A stretch of DNA of 64,000 nt from an uncultured Prevotella sp. (GTDB lineage Bacteria > Bacteroidota > Bacteroidia > Bacteroidales > Bacteroidaceae), in the NCBI GenBank assembly GCA_937922435.1, contig CAKZVT010000025.1, positions 14,706-78,705 of the forward strand, written 5' to 3'. Below are positions 43,561 to 52,330 of this stretch, piece by piece. The stretch's first letter is position 1; every line of letters begins with the position of its first letter. Below the pieces are notes generated by a model. That model was not told the origin of the DNA and did no database searches. It saw only the letters and a list, made by a program, of their open reading frames with translations. A program made the translations under genes and the position numbers.

Positions 43561-45948
43561 ATGGCAAAATTCAACATTAAGAGCTACTTTACGTTCCTTT
43601 CGAGGAACAAGGCGTACACGGCGGTCAACGTGTTCGGCCTTGCCGTGAGCCTGATGTTCGTCATCGTAATCGGCCTTTACGCGTGGCAGGAGTTCAGCAT
43701 AGACCGCCAGCACAGCAAAGCTGGCCGCATATACGCCGTAGGAATACAATATGACGGCGACCATACGCCCATGGCAAACAGCCACCACGCCGTGCTGCGC
43801 TACATGCAGAAACACTATCCCGAAATCGAACAGACCTGCGGTTTCGTGAAAGGAAGCCTGCGCATACCCGACCGTGGGAATACGGTCAACGCCTCGGTGT
43901 TGGAGGCCGACTCGACGTTCTTCTCCATGTTCGACTTCAAACTGCTGCGCGGCGACCGCCGCACGTGCCTCGCGCAGAAAGGCAACATCGTTGTTACGGA
44001 GGGCTTCGCGCGCCGCTTCTTCGGCACGGACGACGTTCTCGGGCGGCCCATCATAACCGAAGACCAGCTACGCTTCCGCGTAACGGGCGTGGTGCAGGAC
44101 TTCGACCATACCATCATTGACAAGGACGTGGACGCCATCATCGACTTCTCCTATCGCGGAAGGGAGAACCAGGCCGACATGGACGAGTATTTTCCGAACT
44201 CCGTAACATTAGGAGGCGCGGCTGCGTTCGTGCAAATACGCGAGGGACACGACTTCATGCAGAAGGAGAAAGACGTGCAGCGGTACTTCCAGGAGTTCTG
44301 GCCGAGAGACAAAGACGACTTCTTCCAGTTCGTCCCCGTGCTCCTCCCGCTCGACCGCCTGTACTTTTCAGGCTGCAAATACACGGGCGCACTCGTCTTG
44401 GGCAACTACAAGTTAGTAATCATCTTGGCCGCCGTGGCATTGGTAATACTGCTCTTCTCCATAATGAACTACGTCAACCTGACCGTAGCGCAGAGCGGTT
44501 ACAGGGCAAGGGAGATGGCTACGCGCCGCCTCTTCGGCTGCACCAAGAGCGGCGTAGGCGGCAACATGTTCGGCGAGTCGCTGGTGATGTGCCTGCTGTC
44601 GCTCGCCATAGCCGTGGCCTTTGCAGGCGTCTTCGCGCCTTACATGGGGCGTCTGCTCGAAACATCAATCAGCCTCAAGCCGCTCTTTAGTCCCGGAGGA
44701 TTGGCCGTAATAACGGTGTTCGTGCTCGTGGTGAGCTTCCTCGCTGGTGTGCTTCCTGCCACAATACTGTCAAAAGTGAAACCTATCGAGGTGGTGCGCG
44801 GCACGTTCACCAAGCAGACAAAGCTCGTGTTTTCGCGCATTTTCATAACCGTGCAGAACGTAATCACCATCACGATGCTCTCATGCGCCCTCATAATGTC
44901 GCTCCAGATGCTGCATCTCACGAAAGCACCGCTGGGCTTCAAGACCGAGAACAACATCGTAATCTACGGCCAGGCGGCATTTGCAGGCAGCGGACTGGAC
45001 GTGTTCCTTGACAAGCTACGCGCCCTGCCGGAGGTCAAGGCGGCAGCTCCGTCAATAGGAAATCCGGCCGACGGCGGCAACAACAACACAATAATGATAG
45101 AAGGAGACAAGGAACATACCGGCTTCCAGATGTTCACCGCCACGCAGGAATTTATGAAAATATACGGCATTACGCTGAAACACGACCTGCACGCCGAGGG
45201 CGACAGCATACTGTACATGAACGACCTGGCCCTCAAGGCGTTTCACATGAAGCCGACTGACACGCACATGAGTGACAGGTATGACCACGGTTACTTCTGG
45301 CGTTTCCCTAAAAACCCGACGCTCGGGGGCGTCATCAACGACATACGCCTGCGCAACATACTCGAAGAGCAGCGCCCCATCATGCTCCTGATAACCAAGA
45401 AGGTCGTCGAGCCTTGGTGTATCTCGGTGCAGGTGAAGGGCGACCCGGTGGAGGCTTACGCCAAAATCAAGGACATATATAAAGAGGTGTTTCACGAAGA
45501 GTTGGAGCAATATTGGCCGCCGTTCGTTGACAAGCAGGTGGAGGTATATTTCGAAGACGAGCTTCGCACTACCAAAATCGTGTCGCTCTTCGCCTTCGTC
45601 GCCATAGTAATATCGCTGCTCGGACTGGTCGCAATGTCAACGTACTTCATCCAGCAAAGGGCAAAGGAAATAGCCATACGCAAGGTGTTCGGCTCTACGG
45701 GCAACCAAATCCGCACGCGCCTCATACGTTCCTTCCTGCTGTATGTAGGCATAGCGTTCGTCATAGCCGTGCCCATTATCGTGCACTTCATGAGCAACTG
45801 GCTTTCACGATGCAGCTACCGCATCACGTGGTGGCCGTACATCATAGTGGCAGGCCTCATCGTTTTGCTCATCAGCTACGCCGCAGTGGCCGTGCAGAGC
45901 TGGCTCGCGGCAGGCGAAAACCCGGTGAAGAATATAAAGCAGGAGTGA
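43561..45948 (+). CDS. FtsX-type ABC transporter permease 2 (795 aa)
   Basis: A paralogue of permease 1 with the same order: helix near the N-terminus (YTAVNVFGLAVSLMFVIVIG), MacB-like periplasmic region, first FtsX block (ILLFSIMNYVNLTVAQSGYR) and second FtsX block with FVAIVISLLGLVAMSTYFIQ, ending NPVKNIKQE. Upstream intergenic DNA is partly shared with that of permease 1, so the pair arose by tandem duplication. The periplasmic part diverges most, as would be expected if the two recognise different substrate parts or form a heterodimer. No promoter of its own was seen. Confidence 0.95.
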   Translation: MAKFNIKSYFTFLSRNKAYTAVNVFGLAVSLMFVIVIGLYAWQEFSIDRQHSKAGRIYAVGIQYDGDHTPMANSHHAVLRYMQKHYPEIEQTCGFVKGSLRIPDRGNTVNASVLEADSTFFSMFDFKLLRGDRRTCLAQKGNIVVTEGFARRFFGTDDVLGRPIITEDQLRFRVTGVVQDFDHTIIDKDVDAIIDFSYRGRENQADMDEYFPNSVTLGGAAAFVQIREGHDFMQKEKDVQRYFQEFWPRDKDDFFQFVPVLLPLDRLYFSGCKYTGALVLGNYKLVIILAAVALVILLFSIMNYVNLTVAQSGYRAREMATRRLFGCTKSGVGGNMFGESLVMCLLSLAIAVAFAGVFAPYMGRLLETSISLKPLFSPGGLAVITVFVLVVSFLAGVLPATILSKVKPIEVVRGTFTKQTKLVFSRIFITVQNVITITMLSCALIMSLQMLHLTKAPLGFKTENNIVIYGQAAFAGSGLDVFLDKLRALPEVKAAAPSIGNPADGGNNNTIMIEGDKEHTGFQMFTATQEFMKIYGITLKHDLHAEGDSILYMNDLALKAFHMKPTDTHMSDRYDHGYFWRFPKNPTLGGVINDIRLRNILEEQRPIMLLITKKVVEPWCISVQVKGDPVEAYAKIKDIYKEVFHEELEQYWPPFVDKQVEVYFEDELRTTKIVSLFAFVAIVISLLGLVAMSTYFIQQRAKEIAIRKVFGSTGNQIRTRLIRSFLLYVGIAFVIAVPIIVHFMSNWLSRCSYRITWWPYIIVAGLIVLLISYAAVAVQSWLAAGENPVKNIKQE

Positions 45949-45952
45949 TGAT

Positions 45953-45990
45953 GAAAGTGAGAAAGTGAGAAAGTGAGAAGGTGAGAAAGT
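45953..45990. repeat. GTGAGAA heptamer tract, short copy
   Basis: Five consecutive degenerate GTGAGAA units directly after the permease 2 stop codon; same unit as at 33388-33535. The 255-bp gap 45949-46203 also contains block H. Confidence 0.8.
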
Positions 45991-46053
45991 GAGAAATGGC
46001 ATGTAAAAGTAAAAAGGTAAAATGGTAAAAAAGTAAAAGACGGTAAACGGCGT

Positions 46054-46120
46054 TGCAAAAGGCCATCAATCGCACGCTAAAAGGCCACCTTTTAGAGACC
46101 AAAAGATGGTCTTTTGCAAG
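46054..46120. repeat. AAAAGGCC palindrome array, block H
   Basis: Three units (GCAAAAGGCCATCAATCGC, CTAAAAGGCCACCTTTTAG, CCAAAAGATGGTCTTTTGC) followed by TTTGGTAACACATTGATAAT, shared with block G. Confidence 0.85.
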
Positions 46121-46203
46121 ACGTTTGGTAACACATTGATAATCAAGATATTATAAAAACAATAAAAAAATAATGATAACCCAAAAACCGCATAACCGTA
46201 AAC

Positions 46204-48585
46204 ATGAACAACCTTATCAACGCATTAAAGAACATTCCGCGGCAAGGGCAGCACAATTTCGTCAAAATATTGTGCCTCGGCGTTGGCTTCGCGCTGGCTT
46301 CGGTGCTAATTGCCAAACTGTGGTACGAGCACGAATACGACACGTGCTACCAAGACCACGAGCGCATCTACCGCGTAAGCGAGGTGATACGGCGAGGCTC
46401 TGACCCGGAGGCTTTGTACGGAAACACGCCCGGAGGAGTAGCGCCGCTGCTGAAAAAGCACCTTCCGCAAATCGTGGAAGCCACGAGAATAAACCCTTGT
46501 TGCGACGACGAAGAGATGAAGATAGACACGGAACGGCGCGTCAAGGGCAACGTCTACACGGTTGACTCGTGCTTCTTCAAGGTGTTCACTACGAAGATTT
46601 TGGAGGGCGACGCCGACGAAACGCTCGCAAAACCATCCTACTGCCTCGTGTCGCGGACGATGGCCGAGCGCATGGGCGGCGACGTTGTGGGCCGCAAGTT
46701 GGAGTGTACCACCATACCGGGACTGGTCATGACGGTCGGCGCGGTGTACGAAGACTACCCCTGGAACTCTACGTTCCACGACTATGACGTGATGCTCTCC
46801 ATGGCGACACAACGCTCGTTCAGCTACGACGGGCAGGACAACCTGATGGGGAACGACCGCTACCGCTCGTTCATAAAGGTCAGTCCGGGCTGCCACCCGG
46901 AGCTGGGCGAATTTGACGCGACGGTAAAACAGCTTGTAGACAAGCTCATGGCCGAGCTGAAAAAGGACAACATCGACTATGCCTTGAAGTTCACGCCCGT
47001 ATCAAAATACCACTACGACAACAGCGACTCGAAGCAGATGTACCTCGTGATGCTCATCCTCGCGGCTGTGGTTTTGGCCGCCAGCGTGCTCAACTACCTG
47101 CTAATAGTGATGGGAAACACCGTGACGAGGGCCAAGGAAATGGCCGTAAGGAAGTGCTACGGAGCCATGCCGCGCACCATATTCGGCATCACCGTGGCCG
47201 AGACTTCGGTGCATGTAGTACTGTCGTTGGTGCTGGCCGCCATGCTCATATACGTCTGCAAAGGCTCAATAGAGACGCTGCTCGACGCCCCGGCCACAGC
47301 CCTGTTCACCAACAAAGGCGTGCTCTTCCTCGCCGCTCTGCTGGTCGTTGTGTTCATAATCAGCGCCATACTGCCCGGCAAGATGTACAACGCCGTGCCC
47401 GTGACGACAGCCTTCCGCGGCTTCACGGAGAACCGACGGCGGTGGAAGATGGCGTTGCTGGCCGTGCAGTTCGTGTTCGTCAGCTTCCTTGTATGCCTGC
47501 TCTTGGTGGTTAACAGGCAGTACGCCACGCTCCTGGACTTCGACCTCGGCTATGAATACGACCGCCTCGCGCTCGTCAACATCAACCAAATAAAGGGCGG
47601 AGAACGCCGCGCCATGGTGGCCGAACTCGGCAAGATGACCGAGGTGGAGGCGTTTACGCCGGTGACATACCCCATGTTCGACCAAGGCAGCGGCAACAAC
47701 ATAGTTGACCCGGAGACGCGAGAAGAGCTGTTTAACGCCCACGACCTGTACATGACGGGCGACAACTTCTTCAGCCTTACGGGCGTGAAAATACTGCAAG
47801 GGCGCGGCTTCAACGCCCATAGCGACAGCCTGCGCGAAGTCATGGTAAGTCCCGACTTCGCCCGGAAGCTGAAAAACGCGAAGGGATGGAACGACGTAAT
47901 AGGTCGCAAAATACTCGTGACGGAGCACAGCCAAGACTACAACGACCTGTTCACCATCGTTGGAATATACGACAAGTACCGCCCAAACACCGCGCTCGAC
48001 GACGACGACCGCCCCACGATGATGTTCTACTCCGACCCTTACGGAGGCTACATCAACTACCTGCTCGTGAAGTTCCACGACCTGACGGCAGACAACATGC
48101 AGGCCGTGCAGCGGCGTCTCGCGCGGCTGTATCCCGGCAAGACCGTCATCGTAGACAGCTACAAGAGACAGTTAGACACGTGGTATGACGGAGTAAAGAA
48201 CTTCCGTTCGGCGGTCATCATAGCCGGACTGTGCGCCCTACTCATAGCCCTTTTAGGATTGATTGGCTACATTAATGACGAGATGCAGCGGCGAAGCAAG
48301 GAGATAGCCATACGCAAGGTGAATGGCGCAAGCACCGTAAGCGTGCTCCGCCTGATGCTGCGCGGCGTGCTTGTGGCGGCCGTTCCGGCATCAATCGTAG
48401 GCGCAGCGGCGGCCGGATGGGTGGCAGGCAAGTGGCTTGAAGACTTCAGCGTGAAGGCAGGCATGAGCCTCTGGCTGTTCATAGCAGGCATAATCATAGT
48501 GCTGGCGGTAATCGCCGCCACAGTAATAGCCGACGCATACCGCACCGCCAACGGCAATCCGGCGAAGTATCTGAAGGATGAATGA
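46204..48585 (+). CDS. FtsX-type ABC transporter permease 3 (793 aa)
   Basis: A third, more distant paralogue. It starts MNNLINALKNIPRQGQHNFV and has an N-terminal helix (VKILCLGVGFALASVLIAKLW). The first FtsX block has LNYLLIVMGNTVTRAKEMAVRKCYGA and the second SAVIIAGLCALLIALLGLIGYI and RSKEIAIRKVNGASTVSV, ending GNPAKYLKDE. Being closest to the ATPase gene, it may be the ancestral partner, with permeases 1 and 2 added later. Substrate unknown. Confidence 0.94.
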   Translation: MNNLINALKNIPRQGQHNFVKILCLGVGFALASVLIAKLWYEHEYDTCYQDHERIYRVSEVIRRGSDPEALYGNTPGGVAPLLKKHLPQIVEATRINPCCDDEEMKIDTERRVKGNVYTVDSCFFKVFTTKILEGDADETLAKPSYCLVSRTMAERMGGDVVGRKLECTTIPGLVMTVGAVYEDYPWNSTFHDYDVMLSMATQRSFSYDGQDNLMGNDRYRSFIKVSPGCHPELGEFDATVKQLVDKLMAELKKDNIDYALKFTPVSKYHYDNSDSKQMYLVMLILAAVVLAASVLNYLLIVMGNTVTRAKEMAVRKCYGAMPRTIFGITVAETSVHVVLSLVLAAMLIYVCKGSIETLLDAPATALFTNKGVLFLAALLVVVFIISAILPGKMYNAVPVTTAFRGFTENRRRWKMALLAVQFVFVSFLVCLLLVVNRQYATLLDFDLGYEYDRLALVNINQIKGGERRAMVAELGKMTEVEAFTPVTYPMFDQGSGNNIVDPETREELFNAHDLYMTGDNFFSLTGVKILQGRGFNAHSDSLREVMVSPDFARKLKNAKGWNDVIGRKILVTEHSQDYNDLFTIVGIYDKYRPNTALDDDDRPTMMFYSDPYGGYINYLLVKFHDLTADNMQAVQRRLARLYPGKTVIVDSYKRQLDTWYDGVKNFRSAVIIAGLCALLIALLGLIGYINDEMQRRSKEIAIRKVNGASTVSVLRLMLRGVLVAAVPASIVGAAAAGWVAGKWLEDFSVKAGMSLWLFIAGIIIVLAVIAATVIADAYRTANGNPAKYLKDE

Positions 48586-48676
48586 AAGCCCCCTCCCTAC
48601 CTCCCCAATGGGGAGGGGACAGAAAATACGACAAGACAAACCAAGCTCCTCCCCCAAGGGGAGGCCGAGAGGGGCT
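48586..48676. repeat. AGCCCCCTCC inverted repeat, copy 3 (diverged)
   Basis: Arms about 48586-48617 and 48643-48676. It fills the 107-bp gap between the permease 3 stop and the ATPase start and could form a hairpin in the operon mRNA. Confidence 0.8.
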
Positions 48677-48692
48677 ACAAAACTCAATAAAA

Positions 48693-49355
48693 ATGATAAA
48701 AGTAGAGAACCTTTGCAAGTCGTTCCGCACGGAAGAGGTGGAGACGATTGCGCTTGACAATGTGTCGTTCAGCGTAGAAGACGGCGAGTTTGTGGCAATA
48801 ATGGGCCCGTCAGGATGCGGCAAGTCAACACTGCTCAACATCCTCGGACTGCTCGACAACCCGACATCCGGGCAGTATTGGCTCGACAATCAGGAGGTGG
48901 CAAGCCTCAAAGAGAAAGACCGCACGGGGATAAGGAAGGGCAAAATAGGCTTCGTGTTCCAGAGCTTCAACCTCATTGACGAGCTTAACGTGGAAGAGAA
49001 CATCGAGCTGCCGCTGACCTACCTCAACGTAGGCCGCGCCGAACGTAAGCGGAAAGTGCAGGAAGTGATGAAGCGCATGGCAATAAGCCACAGGGCGAAA
49101 CACTTTCCCCACCAGCTCTCGGGAGGCCAGCAGCAACGCGTGGCAATAGCAAGAGCGGTTGTGTTCGGGCCAAAACTAATCCTCGCCGACGAGCCTACGG
49201 GTAACTTGGACTCGAAGAACGGCGCGGAGGTGATGCGCCTCTTGACCGAGCTTAACCAGGAAGGCACAGCCATAGTGATGGTGACACACAACGAGCACGA
49301 CGCGCAAATAGCCCACAGGACAATACGTCTGTTCGACGGAAAAATCATCGGATGA
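48693..49355 (+). CDS. ABC transporter ATP-binding protein of the export cluster
   Basis: A 220-residue ATPase of the LolD/MacB group. Walker A is GPSGCGKST, the signature LSGGQQQRVAIARA, Walker B LILADEPTGNLD, and the switch His is in VTHNEHDAQ. The true start is the ATG at 48693 (MIKVENLCKSF); a longer frame would run through the repeat. It probably powers all three permeases, since no other ATPase is encoded nearby. Last gene of the cluster; repeat block I follows directly. Confidence 0.96.
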   Translation: MIKVENLCKSFRTEEVETIALDNVSFSVEDGEFVAIMGPSGCGKSTLLNILGLLDNPTSGQYWLDNQEVASLKEKDRTGIRKGKIGFVFQSFNLIDELNVEENIELPLTYLNVGRAERKRKVQEVMKRMAISHRAKHFPHQLSGGQQQRVAIARAVVFGPKLILADEPTGNLDSKNGAEVMRLLTELNQEGTAIVMVTHNEHDAQIAHRTIRLFDGKIIG

Positions 49356-49358
49356 AAT

Positions 49359-49443
49359 GCGAAAGACCGTCTTTTGCTTTCCAAAAGGCCATGAATTGCA
49401 CGCTAAAAGGCCGTCTTTTACAAGCTAAAAGAAGGCCTTTTAC
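49359..49443. repeat. AAAAGGCC palindrome array, block I
   Basis: Four units (CGAAAGACCGTCTTTTGC, CCAAAAGGCCATGAATTGC, CTAAAAGGCCGTCTTTTAC, CTAAAAGAAGGCCTTTTAC) followed by ATTGATTATCAGG. It begins four bases after the ATPase stop codon and occupies much of the 316-bp gap to purH. Confidence 0.85.
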
Positions 49444-49610
49444 AACGGCATTGATTATCAGGCAGTTACAAAAGCGGCTGGAATACGCGGAAAAGAGGTT
49501 GCCTGTAACAGCCGAAGCGGACGGCAACCGTGGTGAAACCTGCGGACGGACGGCAGGACGGTGACAACCGCGTGCGCGCAAACAAATATGCTTTTTTTGA
49601 AGGAATTGCA

Positions 49611-49640
49611 TTGCCCTGTCGGCGTTTTTTCTTAACTTTG
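49611..49640 (+). promoter_or_regulatory. Promoter for the purH-like gene and probably the mre operon
   Basis: TTG at 49611-49613, 19-bp spacer, TAACTTTG at 49633-49640; the ATG follows at 49672. Confidence 0.82.
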
Positions 49641-49671
49641 CACCCTCAAAACTAATTAGTTAACAATAGAC

Positions 49672-50265
49672 ATGTCAGGAACAAAGAAAATCAAGACGGC
49701 CCTTGTCTCTGTATTCCACAAAGAAGGGCTTGACGAGTTGCTTGCAAAGCTCAACGCAGAGGGTGTGAAATTCTTGTCAACGGGCGGCACGCAGAAGTTC
49801 ATCGAGTCGCTCGGCTACGAGTGCCAGACGGTGGAGAGCGTCACCACATACCCCTCAATACTGGGCGGCCGCGTGAAGACGCTGCACCCGAAAGTGTTTG
49901 GAGGCATACTCGGCCGCCGCGACAACGAGGGCGACCGCGAGCAGATGGCGCAGTACGAAATACCCGAGATTGACCTCGTAATCGTAGACTTGTACCCCTT
50001 CGAGCAGACCGTGGCAAGCGGAGCAAGCGAGGCCGACATCATAGAGAAAATAGACATAGGCGGCATTTCGCTCATACGCGCCGGAGCAAAGAACTTCAAC
50101 GACGTGGTAATCGTGCCGAGCAAGGCTGAATACGGAGTGCTGCTCGACATACTGAACAAGAAGGGAGCGGAGACCGACATCGAGGACCGCCGCATGCTGG
50201 CGACACGTGCCTTCGGCGTAAGCAGCCACTACGACACGGCCATACACAACTGGTTCAATTCTTAA
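49672..50265 (+). CDS. purH: Stand-alone IMP cyclohydrolase (N-terminal half of PurH)
   Basis: A 197-residue protein matching only the first domain of bifunctional PurH: ALVSVFHKEGLDELLAKL, FLSTGGTQKFIESLG, VTTYPSILGGRVKTLHPKVFGGIL, IDLVIVDLYPFEQTVA and IDIGGISLIRAGAKNF. It should close the ring of FAICAR to give IMP, the last step of purine synthesis. The AICAR transformylase domain (about 310 more residues) is absent. The protein ends cleanly before an A/T repeat, so this is a split arrangement or a truncation. A separate transformylase gene would be expected elsewhere. Confidence 0.93.
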   Translation: MSGTKKIKTALVSVFHKEGLDELLAKLNAEGVKFLSTGGTQKFIESLGYECQTVESVTTYPSILGGRVKTLHPKVFGGILGRRDNEGDREQMAQYEIPEIDLVIVDLYPFEQTVASGASEADIIEKIDIGGISLIRAGAKNFNDVVIVPSKAEYGVLLDILNKKGAETDIEDRRMLATRAFGVSSHYDTAIHNWFNS

Positions 50266-50415
50266 TTCATAATTCATAATTCATAATTGGGCATACGCCA
50301 TAGTGCGCCATTCAAACATTCCGCCAATTTATGAATTATGAATTATGAATTATGAATTGAGAAACGTCTTGGCGTCAGCCCGATTATGAATTATGAATTG
50401 TGAATTATGAATTAG
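50263..50415. repeat. TTCATAA/TTATGAA repeat block between purH and mreB
   Basis: Four consecutive AATTCATAA units directly at the purH stop, then GGGCATACGCCATAGTGCGC, then inverted TTATGAA units in two groups. It shares its core with 2065-2158. The whole 157-bp gap before mreB consists of it; no promoter motif is present. Confidence 0.85.
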
Positions 50416-50422
50416 TAAAGTT

Positions 50423-51445
50423 ATGGGATTTTTTTCATTTATCCAAGAAATCGCAATGGACTTGGGCACGGCCAACACAATCATTATCAGTGATGACAAG
50501 ATTGTGGTTGACGAGCCGTCAGTCGTGGCCTTGGACCGCCGCACGGACAAGATGATAGCCGTGGGCGAGAAGGCCAAGATGATGTACGAAAAGACTAACG
50601 ACAACATACGCACCATACGTCCGCTGCGCGACGGAGTCATAGCCGACTTCACCGCCTGCGAGCAGATGATGCGTGGACTCATCAAGATGGTACACACGGG
50701 CAGCCGCCTCTTCTCGCCGTCGCTGCGCATGGTAATCGGCGTTCCGTCAGGCTCTACCGAGGTGGAGCTGCGCGCAGTGCGCGATTCTGCCGAGCATGCC
50801 AACGGCCGTGACGTGTACCTCATATTCGAACCGATGGCCGCAGCCGTGGGCATAGGTCTCGACGTGGAAGCTCCCGAGGGCAACATGGTGGTCGACATAG
50901 GCGGCGGAAGCACCGAAATCGCCGTAATATCGCTGGGCGGAATAGTGTCGAACAACTCAATCCGCACCGCAGGCGACGACCTCACAGCCGAAATACAGGA
51001 GTACATGAGCAAGCAGCACAACGTGAAGGTGAGCGAACGAATGGCCGAAAGAATTAAAATACACGTAGGCTCGGCGCTGACCGACCTCGGCGAGGAAGCT
51101 CCCGAAGACTATGTTGTACACGGGCCTAACAAGGTGACGGCGCTGCCCATGGAGGTACCTGTATGCTACCAGGAGATAGCCCACTGCCTCGACCGCACCA
51201 TAGCGAAAATCGAGAACGCCGTGCTCTCCGCACTGGAGAAGACTCCGCCTGAGCTGTACGCCGACATTGTGAAGAACGGCATCTACCTGACCGGCGGCGG
51301 CGCGCTGCTGCGCGGACTCGACAAACGACTGACCGACAAGATAAAAATACCGTTCCACGTGGCCGACGACCCCCTGCACAGCGTGGCAAAGGGAGCGGGC
51401 ATCGCCCTGAAAAACGTAGACCGCTTCTCGTTCCTGATGAGGTAA
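50423..51445 (+). CDS. mreB: Rod-shape-determining protein MreB
   Basis: A 340-residue bacterial actin. The nucleotide-binding phosphate-1 segment MDLGTANTIII is near residue 12, and the second MVVDIGGGSTEIAVISLGG near 155. C-terminal features are LTGGGALLRGLDKRL and DPLHSVAKGAG. MreB filaments guide lateral wall synthesis with MreC, MreD, PBP2 and RodA, all encoded next in order. It starts 8 bp after the repeat block. Confidence 0.97.
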   Translation: MGFFSFIQEIAMDLGTANTIIISDDKIVVDEPSVVALDRRTDKMIAVGEKAKMMYEKTNDNIRTIRPLRDGVIADFTACEQMMRGLIKMVHTGSRLFSPSLRMVIGVPSGSTEVELRAVRDSAEHANGRDVYLIFEPMAAAVGIGLDVEAPEGNMVVDIGGGSTEIAVISLGGIVSNNSIRTAGDDLTAEIQEYMSKQHNVKVSERMAERIKIHVGSALTDLGEEAPEDYVVHGPNKVTALPMEVPVCYQEIAHCLDRTIAKIENAVLSALEKTPPELYADIVKNGIYLTGGGALLRGLDKRLTDKIKIPFHVADDPLHSVAKGAGIALKNVDRFSFLMR

Positions 51446-51449
51446 GCCG

Positions 51450-52313
51450 ATGCGTAACCTGTTCGAGTTCATAAAGAAATACAATCACTGGTTTGTCTTT
51501 GCCTTGCTCGAAGTGGCAAGTTTTGTGCTGCTGTTCAGGTTCAACAGCTACCAGGGCAGCGCATGGTTCTCGTCGGCCAACGCCGTAGCCGGGAAGGTGT
51601 ACGAGGTAGACGCGGCCGTGAAAAACTATTTCAGCCTGACCCGAATAAACGAGAAGCTGAACACACGCAACCTGTACCTGGAGCAGACCGTACGTAAACT
51701 GCAAGAACAAGTAAGCGCACTCACGGACGGGAAGGACTCTTCCTTGATGGTGCGGATGCAAGAGCAGGTGCTCAAGGAATGCAAGCTGATACCGGCCAAA
51801 GTGATAACCAACTCGGTTGACAAGCGCGACAACTTCATAACTATTGACAAGGGGCGCGCCGACGGCGTGCGCAAGGACATGGGCGTGGCCTGCGGCAACG
51901 GTGTCGTAGGCGTAGTCTACATGGTTTCAGAGCACTACGCCGTGGTAATACCGCTGCTCAACTCGAAGTCGAACGTCAGCGTCACAATAAGGAAGAGAGG
52001 CTATTACGGCTACCTGCACTGGACGGGCGGACGCTCCGACCTTGCCTATGTGGACGACATTCCGCGGCACGCGCACTTCCGCCTGGGCGACATCGTGGAG
52101 ACAAGCGGCTACTCGTCAATCTTCCCTCCGGGCATCATGGTCGGACAAATCCTGCATGTCTACAATTCCGCCGACGGACTTTCATACCGAGTACAGGTTC
52201 GCCTTACGACCGACTTCGGCAACCTGCGCGACGTATGCGTAATCGACAACGCCGCCATGGAGGAACGCATCAGGCTGATGCAGAGCGTGGAAGACTCGCT
52301 AAGACTGGAGTAA
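51450..52313 (+). CDS. mreC: Rod-shape-determining protein MreC
   Basis: A 287-residue bitopic protein: short cytoplasmic start, one transmembrane helix (about 11-28, WFVFALLEVASFVLLFRF), a coiled coil (about 55-95) and a periplasmic beta-barrel core (about 110-280, AKVITNSVDKRDNFITIDKG and LKVVETSGYSSIFPPGI-type segments). It starts 4 bp after mreB. It binds PBP2 and MreB. Confidence 0.94.
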   Translation: MRNLFEFIKKYNHWFVFALLEVASFVLLFRFNSYQGSAWFSSANAVAGKVYEVDAAVKNYFSLTRINEKLNTRNLYLEQTVRKLQEQVSALTDGKDSSLMVRMQEQVLKECKLIPAKVITNSVDKRDNFITIDKGRADGVRKDMGVACGNGVVGVVYMVSEHYAVVIPLLNSKSNVSVTIRKRGYYGYLHWTGGRSDLAYVDDIPRHAHFRLGDIVETSGYSSIFPPGIMVGQILHVYNSADGLSYRVQVRLTTDFGNLRDVCVIDNAAMEERIRLMQSVEDSLRLE

Positions 52314-52330
52314 TACAATAACTGCAAGGT

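Noticed and set aside
40668..48585. Permease genes as FtsX of the cell-division FtsEX system
   Set aside because: They have about 790 residues with MacB-like periplasmic regions and lie beside a TolC-like protein and an adaptor, so export is the better reading.
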